NCBI GenBank assembly: GCA_016715625.1
Contig: JADJZU010000007.1
Coordinates: 62,001 to 126,000, forward strand
From: Bacteroidota bacterium
Lineage (GTDB): Bacteria; Bacteroidota; Bacteroidia; Chitinophagales; LD1
Length of the DNA: 64,000 nt
Direction: 5' to 3'
Shown piece after piece: positions 41,646-52,700 of the stretch (its first letter is position 1; every line of letters starts with the position of its first letter). Under the pieces are notes generated by a model that worked only from the letters and a program-made list of their open reading frames with translations, did not search any database and had not been told where the DNA came from. The translations under genes were made by a program, and so were the position numbers.

Positions 41646-42271
41646 AAGGTAATGGAACGTATGCCGGTGGGTATGGACAGAGTTACATTCGAAAGAACCG
41701 CGAGTTTCGTCAGAATAATTTTCAATGGTTAACAGCAATGGAAGCATCGCAAATGGGGTTTTCGAAACAAATCATAATCCATCCCATCAATAGTTTCCAA
41801 AGCGTATCTAACCTTACCACATACCAAAACAGTATTTCAAAAAGCAACAGAGTAAAGTATGCATCATCCGGCAAGCATATTTCTGAAGTAACCGTAACCC
41901 GAACCGATGGCACCCGTTTTGTGTTCGGCATTCCGGCTTACAATAATCATATTACTGATGTAAGTTTTAATATAAGTGGTGAAGAGAAAGACAGCATCGG
42001 TTTAGTGAACTATACTCCACGTCAAGACAACACTCCTCAAAACAACCGGGGTAGAAACCACAAGTATGAAAGAGAACGAGTGCCCGCCCACCCTTATGCC
42101 TGGCTACTTACCGATATGCTTAGTGCCGACTATGTTGATTTGACAGGCAATGGTCCCTCGTCCGATGATTTGGGTACCTATACCAAATTCAATTATACGC
42201 GTAGCAACGATCAATACTTTTGGCGCGTTCCGGTTCAAAAAGGACAAAGCTATTTTCAAGGAAGGCGCTAA
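41534..42271 (+). CDS. SpvB/TcB-like Rhs-family giant protein, segment 2
   Basis: This frame continues segment 1 with MGEATAMANDTLFNTIRGFS and beta-rich repeats (VTRTDGTRFVFGIPAYNNHI) typical of Rhs cocoon strands. It ends out of frame after FWRVPV. At 42231-42236 one extra G in CCGG probably causes the shift; without it the text reads WRVPFKKDKAIFKEGAK, which continues in segment 3. Confidence 0.8.
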   Translation: MGEATAMANDTLFNTIRGFSAVAPSVDEHGNTSIQLLKGNGTYAGGYGQSYIRKNREFRQNNFQWLTAMEASQMGFSKQIIIHPINSFQSVSNLTTYQNSISKSNRVKYASSGKHISEVTVTRTDGTRFVFGIPAYNNHITDVSFNISGEEKDSIGLVNYTPRQDNTPQNNRGRNHKYERERVPAHPYAWLLTDMLSADYVDLTGNGPSSDDLGTYTKFNYTRSNDQYFWRVPVQKGQSYFQGRR

Positions 42272-44372
42272 AACTGACCATGAGGACAATATGGCCAGCT
42301 ATAGTTACGGCTCAAAAGAACTATGGTATATACATAGCATTGAAACAAAGAATTACGTGGCCGAATTTACTTACAGCGATCGCGAAGATGCAGTAGGCTC
42401 GCAGGGTGAAGATGGAGGGGTTAGTGCATACCCCAACCAGCGCATGAAAAAGCTTGATAAGATTGAATTATACACTAGGGCATCTCGCTTACAGGACAAT
42501 GCAGTGCCTATTAAAACAGTACACTTTGTTTACGACTACTCACTTTGCGGAAAAGTGCCCAACAACATCAGTGGTGGAGGAAAGCTGACTTTGAAGAGGA
42601 TTTGGTTTCAGTACGGCAGCAGCGAAAAAGGAAGCCGTAACCCTTACCTGTTTTCTTACTCATCATTCAATCCTGATTATCATCGTAAGAAATTAGACCG
42701 TTGGGGAAATTACATAGACGGTGGCGATGGTGATGAAGGGGCAGGAACCTATGCAGCTCTTGCTAAGGAAGATGCCGACAGATTTTCTTCTGCCTGGTTA
42801 CTCAATCGTATTACTGTGCCAACCGGTTCAATAATAAATGTAGAGTACGAAAGTAATGATTATGGGTATGTGCAAAACAAAAGGGCAATGGAGTTCAGGC
42901 CCATTGCAGGCTTTACTGATGCTGCCGGAAAAGAGGAAGTGCTCACCGGTGATGCAGCACAGGATATTTTATATACTTCTGATAATAAGGTAAAGAACTA
43001 CCTGCAGTTTAAACTGAAGCAGCCTGTAACAACACATGAAGAAGTCCGGGCCTATGTACAGGATGTGCAGGAGTTGTACTTTGCCATGAATGTGCGCTTG
43101 AGCAAGCCATCTGAGAACGGTTTAGAGAAGATAGAAGGATTTATACCAGTTAATCTGCGCACAGCCGGTGTAGATTTTGGTAAATGCAACGATGGCCGGC
43201 ACGGCTGGCTGCGCTTGCCGCAAATGCACGATGGCGATGAAATGCGCGATATGAATACTCCTGCCAACGATATGGATTACAGAGATGGCGTACACCCAAT
43301 ATCAAAAGCAGCCTGGGAAAGCATCCGCGATAAATACATGCATTTGGTTTACAACCGGCCCCTGAACGACCACAGTGTTGAAGCCATTGGTATTGCCATA
43401 GAAAACTGCTTTGCCACCATGGGTGAAATGTTTGAGCAAGCCAACCGCTATCTGCGCAGAGGCGGCCATGCCAATAAGATAAAACTGAAGGGAGCAAAAA
43501 TCCGTTTGCAATCGCCTGACCTGGTGAAGTTTGGCGGTGGGGCACGTGTGAAGAGAATTACCATTAGCGATGAATGGGGAAACATGATACAAGACCCTTC
43601 TCTTAACTTTAGCTGCGGGAAAGAATACAAATACAGTATAGATGAAATACTACCCGGCAGAATCAGAAAAATAAGCAGCGGTGTGGCACAGTACGAGCCT
43701 GCATCGGGCAATGAAGAAAATCCGTTTATTGAACCATATCGGTATGCTTTGGAGCAACCCCTGTCGGTGGACTACAATTTGTATCAAACGGGCCCGCTGG
43801 GTCAAATTTACTTTCCCGCACCGGTCATAGGTTATAGTAGAGTAACGGTAAAAGACTACCAACCTGAAGGCGCACCGGCTACAGGATTTGCGGTGAATGA
43901 GTTTTACACTGCTAAAGATTTCCCTACCATAGTTAACAGTACAAGACTGAATGTTAGAACGCGCGAAATTCAGGTGCCGCCATTTTACAGCGAAGAACAT
44001 CTGAACGCCACACAGGGCTTTACTGTGGAGCTAAACGATATGCACGGAAGGCAAAAGGCAGTTTACAGCTATGCTCCATCAAGCGAAAATCCAATTTCCG
44101 GCACGTTGTACAAGTACAAAACCAGTTACCACAATTCATCGCAACTCAACAACACAGTGCAAACCATTCATCCTTTGACCGGTGAAGTTAAAGAAGAGGA
44201 GGTTGGTGTAGACTTTGAGTTTTTCTCTGATGCGCTCGAAAACCAGCAGCATGTAATGGTTCCCGAAGCAGGAATTAACCTCGACATAAGCATACGCGGG
44301 CCGGTTCCGGTTATCATTCCAACCGTCTACCCTGGCTATACACATTCTTACGGACGGCTGCGAATGGCATAA
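42150..44372 (+). CDS. SpvB/TcB-like Rhs-family giant protein, segment 3 (true coding from ~42234)
   Basis: The frame is correct from FKKDKAIFKEGAKTDHEDN (about 42234). It continues with ELWYIHSIETKNYVAEFTYSD, SSAWLLNRITVPTGSIINVEYESNDYG (a common Rhs/SpvB block) and long beta-rich segments to the TAA at 44370-44372. The same frame resumes directly after this stop (FNKVIYRCGLLEETI), so the break is an in-frame stop, not a simple shift. Confidence 0.8.
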   Translation: MVPRPMIWVPIPNSIIRVATINTFGAFRFKKDKAIFKEGAKTDHEDNMASYSYGSKELWYIHSIETKNYVAEFTYSDREDAVGSQGEDGGVSAYPNQRMKKLDKIELYTRASRLQDNAVPIKTVHFVYDYSLCGKVPNNISGGGKLTLKRIWFQYGSSEKGSRNPYLFSYSSFNPDYHRKKLDRWGNYIDGGDGDEGAGTYAALAKEDADRFSSAWLLNRITVPTGSIINVEYESNDYGYVQNKRAMEFRPIAGFTDAAGKEEVLTGDAAQDILYTSDNKVKNYLQFKLKQPVTTHEEVRAYVQDVQELYFAMNVRLSKPSENGLEKIEGFIPVNLRTAGVDFGKCNDGRHGWLRLPQMHDGDEMRDMNTPANDMDYRDGVHPISKAAWESIRDKYMHLVYNRPLNDHSVEAIGIAIENCFATMGEMFEQANRYLRRGGHANKIKLKGAKIRLQSPDLVKFGGGARVKRITISDEWGNMIQDPSLNFSCGKEYKYSIDEILPGRIRKISSGVAQYEPASGNEENPFIEPYRYALEQPLSVDYNLYQTGPLGQIYFPAPVIGYSRVTVKDYQPEGAPATGFAVNEFYTAKDFPTIVNSTRLNVRTREIQVPPFYSEEHLNATQGFTVELNDMHGRQKAVYSYAPSSENPISGTLYKYKTSYHNSSQLNNTVQTIHPLTGEVKEEEVGVDFEFFSDALENQQHVMVPEAGINLDISIRGPVPVIIPTVYPGYTHSYGRLRMA

Positions 44373-44381
44373 TTCAACAAA

Positions 44382-46199
44382 GTGATTTACCGCTGCGGGC
44401 TTTTAGAAGAAACTATCGCTTTTGATAATGGTGCACAGATAAGCACCCACAATTTACTCCGCGACCGCGAAAGTGGCGAAGTGGTGTTGCAGGATGTGGA
44501 AAATGAATTTGGTGATAAACAATACAACCTTACCTATCCGGCACGGTGGTTAGCTGCCAACAGCGGAATGAATGGCGCTTACAGAAATACAGGCGTGCAA
44601 TTCAACCAGCAGAATGTAGCAGCAGGAACTGTAACGCTTGCCAATGCTGATAAATATTTCCGGCAGGGCGATGAAGTGGTTTGCATTTCGCGCGATGCAG
44701 GCATTCCACGCTCAACCGATGGCACCACATACGGAAGCACGGATACATTTACTACGGCTTGGATAATGAATGTGGACGAAGGCCAGTATGTGCGCCTAAT
44801 TGACCGTGCCGGAAACAAATTGAGAGATGGCCGTTACGACATCCGCGTCATGCGTTCCGGTTATCGCAACATCATTAATATGCCAACCGGCAAGTTTAGT
44901 TTAACGGCTTCACCGGTTTCCGGCAACAGATTAGTTGTTCCTGAAAATAATGTGCTGAGTGCCGAAGCCACCGAGTTCAGTAACCACTGGCAAATCTATG
45001 GTTTGTTTGAGTCGGCACCTCCGGTGTATAGTTGCAGTTGTTCGCACAATCAAATTACCAAGCGCAATGCGGTTGACTTACTGGGCGAATTAGTAAGCAA
45101 ACTGCTAACCAGTGGCGATTACAAACGAAGAGGCATTAATTTAAACAGTGTCTATAGTGCTGGTGTAGCAATGTTCAGCGGTCGTTTCAGTGGTTCCATT
45201 GTTTACAACGGTAGTTTGAGTGGAAGCATGAACAGAGGCACAGTAGTTGGTTATAATTCAACTAATCCCGAACAGCAATGCGAACTGGATGTACGCATGC
45301 AGGATGGCACAACCTTTTTCCCTGACAGCGTCCTTACATTTACCATTGACAGCCGCAGCTTTGATGATGGTGATGGCGACTGCAATGATATTTACACAGC
45401 TACCGGCACAATAACCTACTTAGGCGCTCCGGTTGTTTCGCAAAGTTTGACCAGTGGTATCACACGTCCCCGCTTAACCGCGCGTGTAACCATCACTTCT
45501 TGTGTTCCATTGGCTAATTGCCAAACTGCTCCTTCAGGAAGAGGTGAAGTCCGTTGCCTCGCCAGCGGCCGAACAACTATCAATCCTTTTGTGAGTGGTG
45601 TGTTGGGCAACTGGAGGCCACTCAAGAGTTGGGTATTTGCTACCACACTTAACCACGAAGAACATCTGCGCAACAGCGGCACTTACAGCAACTTCAGTAA
45701 TTTCTTTACCAACAATTTTCCATTGCGCATAGCCTCCGGAGTAGCTTCTTCCAACTGGAAAGAAAAGTCTATGCTTACCGTTGCGGATGTTTTCGGAAGA
45801 GCCATTGAGAGTAAAGATGCGCTAGGGAATTACAGGGCGGAGTTATACGGTTATGGCTTCTCGCTGCCAATAGCCACCGCTAGCAATGCCCAACATGGCG
45901 AAATTGCTTTCGATGGTTTTGAAGATTACAATTTCAGAAATCAGCCGAGCAACCCTTTCAATAGCTGTCCTTTACCTGCACACTTTAAACCTACAGAGTT
46001 TGAAGCCTGCGATGCCACCGTTAGCCACACCGGCATGTATAGTTTGGTAGTGAACACCGGAACATCGGTTACGTGCAAGTATGCAAAGCATTTTGATAGA
46101 CCAGGGCCTTGGGTATTTACCAATAGAGCTGTTTACAATGTTGATAGCACAGTTATTATTTCGCCATTCTCTCCCACACCCGACAAAATTTTTTCTTAA
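44382..46199 (+). CDS. SpvB/TcB-like Rhs-family giant protein, segment 4
   Basis: In the same frame as segment 3, it continues VIYRCGLLEETIAFDNGAQ, NLLRDRESGEVVLQDVENEFGD (a block typical of these proteins) and a Cys-containing stretch (YSCSCSHNQ, CELDVRMQDG, CVPLANCQ). It ends TPDKIFS at a frameshift in a run of six T (46189-46194). One more T would restore IFFLSVWVKKN, the text in segment 5. Confidence 0.8.
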   Translation: MIYRCGLLEETIAFDNGAQISTHNLLRDRESGEVVLQDVENEFGDKQYNLTYPARWLAANSGMNGAYRNTGVQFNQQNVAAGTVTLANADKYFRQGDEVVCISRDAGIPRSTDGTTYGSTDTFTTAWIMNVDEGQYVRLIDRAGNKLRDGRYDIRVMRSGYRNIINMPTGKFSLTASPVSGNRLVVPENNVLSAEATEFSNHWQIYGLFESAPPVYSCSCSHNQITKRNAVDLLGELVSKLLTSGDYKRRGINLNSVYSAGVAMFSGRFSGSIVYNGSLSGSMNRGTVVGYNSTNPEQQCELDVRMQDGTTFFPDSVLTFTIDSRSFDDGDGDCNDIYTATGTITYLGAPVVSQSLTSGITRPRLTARVTITSCVPLANCQTAPSGRGEVRCLASGRTTINPFVSGVLGNWRPLKSWVFATTLNHEEHLRNSGTYSNFSNFFTNNFPLRIASGVASSNWKEKSMLTVADVFGRAIESKDALGNYRAELYGYGFSLPIATASNAQHGEIAFDGFEDYNFRNQPSNPFNSCPLPAHFKPTEFEACDATVSHTGMYSLVVNTGTSVTCKYAKHFDRPGPWVFTNRAVYNVDSTVIISPFSPTPDKIFS

Positions 46200-46207
46200 G
46201 TGTTTGG

Positions 46208-46747
46208 GTGAAGAAAAACATGCCGGAAAGTTCTTCATCGGGCGGTGGAGGATTGTTACAGCAAATAGCCGGTGATTTACTGCCCACCGGAGGCACTTCA
46301 TTGCCGGGAGTGGGAAGTGGAATTCGTTCTGTTCTTCCATCGGCTACTCAGTGCGATGTGGTTGTAACTGCACGCAACAGTGCAGGCACTAGTTATAACA
46401 TCGGAAATTTTAAAGCTGAAGGCAATGCAGTAGATGGCTGGTATCAGGTGAATGGAAAATTCCGTGTGCCGCCCGATGCAGTTTCCATCAATATAGAAAT
46501 GAAGGCGCTGAACGGAAAAACATGGTTCGATGATTTGCGAATTCAGCCATTCAATTCGGTAATGAAAACATTTGTGTATCACCCACAAACATTGCGATTG
46601 ATGGCAACGCTGGACGAAAACAACTATGCCACTATGTATGTGTATGACCAGCAGGAACAGTTGGTAGCCACGAAGAAAGAAACAGAAAGCGGAATATTTA
46701 CCGTGCAGGAAGCACGCAACGGAACTTCTAAAATCAGCAGACCATGA
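46208..46747 (+). CDS. SpvB/TcB-like Rhs-family giant protein, segment 5 (C-terminus)
   Basis: The C-terminal ~180 residues include a beta-sandwich-like stretch (CDVVVTARNSAGTSYNIGNF, SINIEMKALNGKTWFDDLRI) and the end HPQTLRLMATLDENNYATMYVYDQQEQL to EARNGTSKISRP. Its TGA overlaps the ATG of the 2549-residue Rhs gene (ATGA), so the two proteins are made together, as in TcB/TcC pairs. Confidence 0.78.
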   Translation: MKKNMPESSSSGGGGLLQQIAGDLLPTGGTSLPGVGSGIRSVLPSATQCDVVVTARNSAGTSYNIGNFKAEGNAVDGWYQVNGKFRVPPDAVSINIEMKALNGKTWFDDLRIQPFNSVMKTFVYHPQTLRLMATLDENNYATMYVYDQQEQLVATKKETESGIFTVQEARNGTSKISRP

Positions 46748-49700
46748 GAAGCAATAATTACATTCTGCTTAGAGGATGCATGAGGATTATGGTCCTGTTG
46801 TGCGTGCTGGCAGTTCATACAAATTTGTTTGCCACGAAGGACGAAAACACTCTGGTATTTCCTGCCGGTTGGTTTAAACCCGCTACCGGAACTGTGTATG
46901 ATACTATCCGTCACACATCGTATTTATCAGCTGTTATTTCTGATTCTACTTCGGGAAGTTTTCGCAGCGATAAGCCAGGAGTGCGCCAGTCTGTTACTAC
47001 TATTTCATTGCTTGTAAGTTCGGAGGCCCCGGCCACAACAAGCTATGATGTAACGCTGAAAGGTTATTGCAAAAAGATTTCGCAAACCGGCTCGCGCGAT
47101 TCTGTTCCTTTTTCTTTACAGGTAACCTATAATCCCGCTACAGGCACCAACTACAAGCAGCGTGATGCTATTTCCATTAACAACAGTGTATATGCACTTG
47201 TGGTTGCAACTATCAGTGTAAACGGCATCACTATAACTGACACAGCAGATAATCGTTTCCGTGTAGAGGTGAGCACGGTTGGCGATTTGGTGTATGCTCC
47301 ACCTTCAGCAGATTCACTTAGTAAGTCGGCTCCTTTTTTTTACTCTATACGAGAAGATGTGACTGCCCGGAACATCAACTGTGGCTGGTCTCCGCTTCAA
47401 TGGGCAGAATATTATGAGTTGGAATATTTGCATGTAGATGATTACAAAGCAGATGGCACACGTAAAGAACGCAGCAGTTTGCGTTATAACTTTCGCACCG
47501 ATGCCGTGCGCGTGAGGGTAAATACCAACGAGTATGAACTTCCATTGGTGTTTGAGCAGGGTTATTTAGTAGCGCGGGTGCGTGCGGTTGGGTTTAAGGG
47601 TCGCGATTTCTCCATTCCTGTTTATTGCAACTGGAGTTTAAACGATGAGGGAACAATTCCTGTCACAGGAAACAGTGTGTTTGAAATTACTGCTGCCAAG
47701 GCCCATGAGGCCGACCGGCTTAACTGGCAATATATTTCCGGGTTTAATGAAAGCGGCTTGCGCAGCGAAGCGGTTACGTATGCCGATGGCACATCGCGTG
47801 CTCGTCAGCAAGTGGCAGCATCACCGGAAGAAAATAAACTGCTGGTAACAGAAACATTCTATGACCATCAGGGACGAGCCGCCATTACCACATTGCCTGC
47901 ACCTATTAAGCCAAGTGCCTCTACTTTTACTCCACCACCGACTTACAACATGGGTTCTTCCCCTTCAATAGGCGGTCCAACCGGGTTTGCACCAGCGCCA
48001 CAAAACAGAATCAATCAGTTTCAGAATGTTGGCGGCCCGGCCAATTTGAGTGGCACCAATTTCAGCAACACTCTGAACACCGGCTTCTCACTCCCCACAG
48101 GTTTCAGCCCAACCGCACTCAACAACCTGCAACAGTATCTGGGCAATTTTGAACTCAACAATTTCATCAGTCTATTTTGGTATCAATCGCAACATGCGCG
48201 CATTGGTTTTGTGCCACGCTTTAATGTAAATGAAGAAGGCGGAAACATTCTTCGAAATCAGTATGATGTAGATAATGCCTGTGATTCTACTTCAGTGGCG
48301 TTCGGCACACAAAGCGGTGCAGGGCGTTACTATTCACCTGAAAATCCGGAGCAAAGCCGTTGGCAGGCTTATGTGCCCGATGCGGAAGGTTACCCATATG
48401 CACAGGTAAAATACGCTAACGATGGAACCGGAAAAATTCGCGAAAGCAGTAAACCCGGCTATGCATTCAGAATAGGTGGAGGCAGAACACAAAAATACTT
48501 TTACGGAACGCCTTCGCAGGCAGAGCTTGACCGCTATTTCGGAAACGATGCGGGGCGTTCCTCTTTTTACAAAAAGACTTTGATGATTGACGAGAACGGT
48601 CAGGCACATGTGAGTATCCATAACTTTAAAGGGAACGTGGTTCTAAGCGCTATGGCGGGAGCCAAGCCTGAAAACCTGGAGGCCATCAGCGGAGTTACCA
48701 CCGTGAACGACACCATTGATTTGATTGGAGAGAACAATGTATTGAATACAGCTGAGAATGCATCGGTAAGCACGAAGCGTTTAGTATTGGCGGCATCAAC
48801 TGATGTACAGTTAAGTTATCGCACCACTACACCCGATTATGCCGGACGCTATTGCAACAGCAACGCATTTTGCTACGACTGCATTTATGATTTGGAAATA
48901 GTTGTAACCGATGGTTGTGGCGCTGTAAGATATAAGCACCGACAAACCGTTGGCAACTTAGACAACATAAACACCTGTTCCAATTTTGAAGCTACTCCGG
49001 CCACTAACATTCGCTTAGAGCAGGGCAATTACACCATCATTAAAAAACTGAAAGTTAACGAGGCAAGCGTAGAAGCCTATGTAAATAATTTTACTGAACG
49101 ATTTACCTGCCGGGCTGATACACTGCTGTTTACACCTGATATTGATGCAGCTTGTAATCCCGATTGTATGACCTGCAATTTGGAGAATGATACTGCGGGC
49201 TTTTTAAGAAGAGAGGGTGGTAATGCCGAGATACGTTATATAAAACGCAGAAGTGGAAACAACAGTGCCTGCCAATTGGCCTGTACGCAAAATGGCTTGA
49301 GTGAGGTTGCCATGGCGTTTCAAACTATGTTGAGCGAAGTGAGTCCGGGTGGGCAGTATGCGGAGTATCGCGATACAACTGATGAAACGCTCCGCCCCAT
49401 AGGTATCATAGATCCTTCCAAATTTCCAGTATCGGTTTTAAACGATGCCAACCAGTTGCCGCTACGTAATGCTACCTGGCGCACTCCTGCTTTTAATTAT
49501 CAAACAAGAACCGGAGAAACAGCATACGTTGCAATTGATTCAGAAGGATTGCCTGCTCACCGTTCTCCCGCATCGGAAATTGTTACGCGCGATGGAAAGC
49601 AGTTTGTGTTGGTAAAATACCTGAACGATGTAAGTGAATTTATAAGGCTGTGGGAACCGCAGTGGGCGGAAGCATTGGTGATGTATCATCCGGAGTATGA

Positions 49701-52700
49701 GTATTACCAATGGTGTGTGCGCAACAGTGCTAGTTTCCGTTTCGATTCGCTGATTGTTGCCACCGAAAAATACAGCGATGCTGCTACACAGAATTTAACC
49801 GACTTCCGTAACGACCCTCTCTTTCCTGCTTCTGCTACCACATTACGCACAGATATGGAAACTCGCCTGACTAACTTTAGTTCTATTGGAGGCACACCGC
49901 TAAGCGCTGCGCAAATGGCTATACTTTCAGTGCACTGTGGTAACCCGAATTTCAGCGATGCACAACTCCGCGATTGCTACACATCCAAAACACTTTATGC
50001 AACTCCCGGCACTCAGGACAAAGAGTGGTTGGTTTACAAAGGGCTTTATCGCAAAACCAAGTTGCGTGTATTGAGCAACGAGCGCAATCGTGCCATTACA
50101 ACGGCAGGTGGTTTCAATAACCGAACCATTGGCGGCACACGCGATGTAGCGGCCAATAGTTTGTATGCCGGCAAGCGCAGAGTATTTAAAGAAGAAGACG
50201 ATGTAAATGATGAACTGGAATTAGATTTTGCCGGTGAAGAACCTACGCTGTCCGAAGTTCAAGAGTTGTATAACAGAATCATGCAGCAACGTTATGCCGA
50301 TTGCGGTGTTTGCCCGGTTGGCTCTGATTTAGTGATGCTGCTGAATGCGCTGAACTATGAAAAGAAGCTTACGGGAGTAAACGTAGTGCTGCCCGGTGTT
50401 TCACCGCTGGTGCTCACCAAAAACATAGTAAATAGTTTCAGCAACAACACCGCGCTGCAGTATACTTGGAGTCGAGTAAATGATCCGAATCCGGACATCT
50501 TGAAAGCAAAGATTAACACCGGTGGTGCCGATATGGGCACCCTTACATTGCAAAAACACAGATCAGACATAGTGTGGGATAGCCTTTTTATGCTCGATTG
50601 CTTTAAGCCTACCGGCAATCATACTTTCACAATGCGCATTATTGATAAGGATGGCAAAGCCGATACTGTGCAGGGTATAAGCACCTGTTTCCGGTTAAAC
50701 GGATGCACGTTTAACCGCAGCTGCACAGCCACTCCTGCCCGCAGAGAAATGCTTGCCTTCTTGCAATATCTGTTTGAAGGCAATCGCTATAGGCGAACTG
50801 CCTTGATGGTTCATACGGCTGCCTCTAATTCTCCCTACTTCGGCTTGACTTTAAGGTCAACTCACCCGCGCGGACAAACATGGGAATGGGCCTTTGGTGG
50901 ATTTACTTCCACCGCTAGCACTTCTTTCAATGCACAGCTAAGAATCAGCGAGGGGCGCGGTGCGCTGACAGCTTCACCTGCTACCTGCGGATTTACATTT
51001 AGAGTTATTACTCCCGGCTACAGTTTCGACAGCGTTGGATTTATCATAGCTGTGCGTAAACCGAGTTCTCTACCTTCTTCACCATTAGTGAACGATGCCG
51101 AGTTTATGGTTCGCAGCAAAGGTGGTCGTGTTTTCTACATAGCTATGAGTAACTCCTGTTACACACTGTTCAATTGCCCAAGTGATCTGACGAACGCCAC
51201 ACCTCGCCCCGGCATGTGCTGTAGTGCCACACCGCGCATGGGAACCGTGCCAAATGATTGCGAGTCTTCACTTCGACTGATTGCCCACAGAGAAGTGGAG
51301 CGTGATTTTGAAGCCAGAAAAGTTGCAGCAGCTGATTCGGTTCGTGCGGCTTATGTGCGCCATTGCTTAAACAGTGTGCAGGAAAAGTTTACCGTGGCTT
51401 ACAACGATGCCATGTATATGGCTACTTTGTATTATTACGATTTGTCGGGGGCATTAGTAAAAACAGTTCCGCCAAAAGGAGTGCGCACGTTGAGCAATAC
51501 AGATATTCTGAAATGCAAACAGTATAGAGAAAATGCAGCAGTTTATCCCGATTCCGTATATCCGAATCACATTTTAGAAACTACATACAGCTACACCAGT
51601 TTTGGGTCATTAGCGCAAAAAAAATCGCCCGATGAAGGCACGGTGAAATATGCGTATGATTTTGCAGGGCGAAGTATTGCCAGCAGAAATGCAGTGCAGT
51701 TAGCCAACAACCACGCTTCGTATATTCTTTACGATGCCAACAATCGCCTCATAGAAAGTGGCCGTACTAACTACAGCGGAGCTTGGCAAACTTTCAAACC
51801 CTATAGCACACACACCGGCTCATTAAGCGGGCGCGCAGAAGTTACACAAACCAACTATGATGAGCCTTCAACGTTGGCATCCTATTTTAGTCTGGTGGGT
51901 GGACAAAAACGTCTGCGCAACAGGCCGTCATTAGTTAGTTACAAAGCGAATGGCAGCACCGATGCCTATGTGGCAGCATACAGTTACGATGCTTTAGGAA
52001 ATGTTACACGATTGGTGCAGCATTATCCTTTATTGGGGCTAAGCGGTGCGAGTGCCGTAAAAACAGCCGACTACACTTTCGATAAGCTGAGCGGACAAAT
52101 TACACGCATTATTTACCAGCAGGGTAAGGAAGACCAGTTTATTCACTGGCTGAGTTACGATGCCAACAAGCGCGTTACGAAAGTGCATACTTCCACATCC
52201 GAATACACACCTGAACGTTTGCGCGATGCTGATGCTGCGTTTTATTACTACCAGCACGGGCCTTTGGCACGCATAGAAATCGGCAACGAAAAAATACAAG
52301 GCGTGGATTATGCTTATACCATTCAGGGTTGGTTGAAAGGTATTAATAGCTACACCACTGGCAATGGCGATTTGGATATGGGTAAAGACGGAACAGAAGA
52401 TGGCGGCTTGCATGCTGCAGGTTTTCCGAAAGATGTAACTGCTGAATTGTTGAATTACTTCCTGAACGACTACAAAAAGATTGGAGCAGAGGGCGCGCAG
52501 TTTTATCCCGAATCACCTTCGTCAGTTTTGAATTCCGGCTTCTCTAAGCCGCTTTACAACGGCAATATTCAAAATACTATGATGAGCGTGTTGCACGGCT
52601 TCAGTGGCGATACCCGCAAAACTTTTGCGCAGGCTTACAGCTACGACCAGGCTAATAGGATTCGTCAATCTCAAATGCTGTTTGGCACCGAAGCAGGTTT

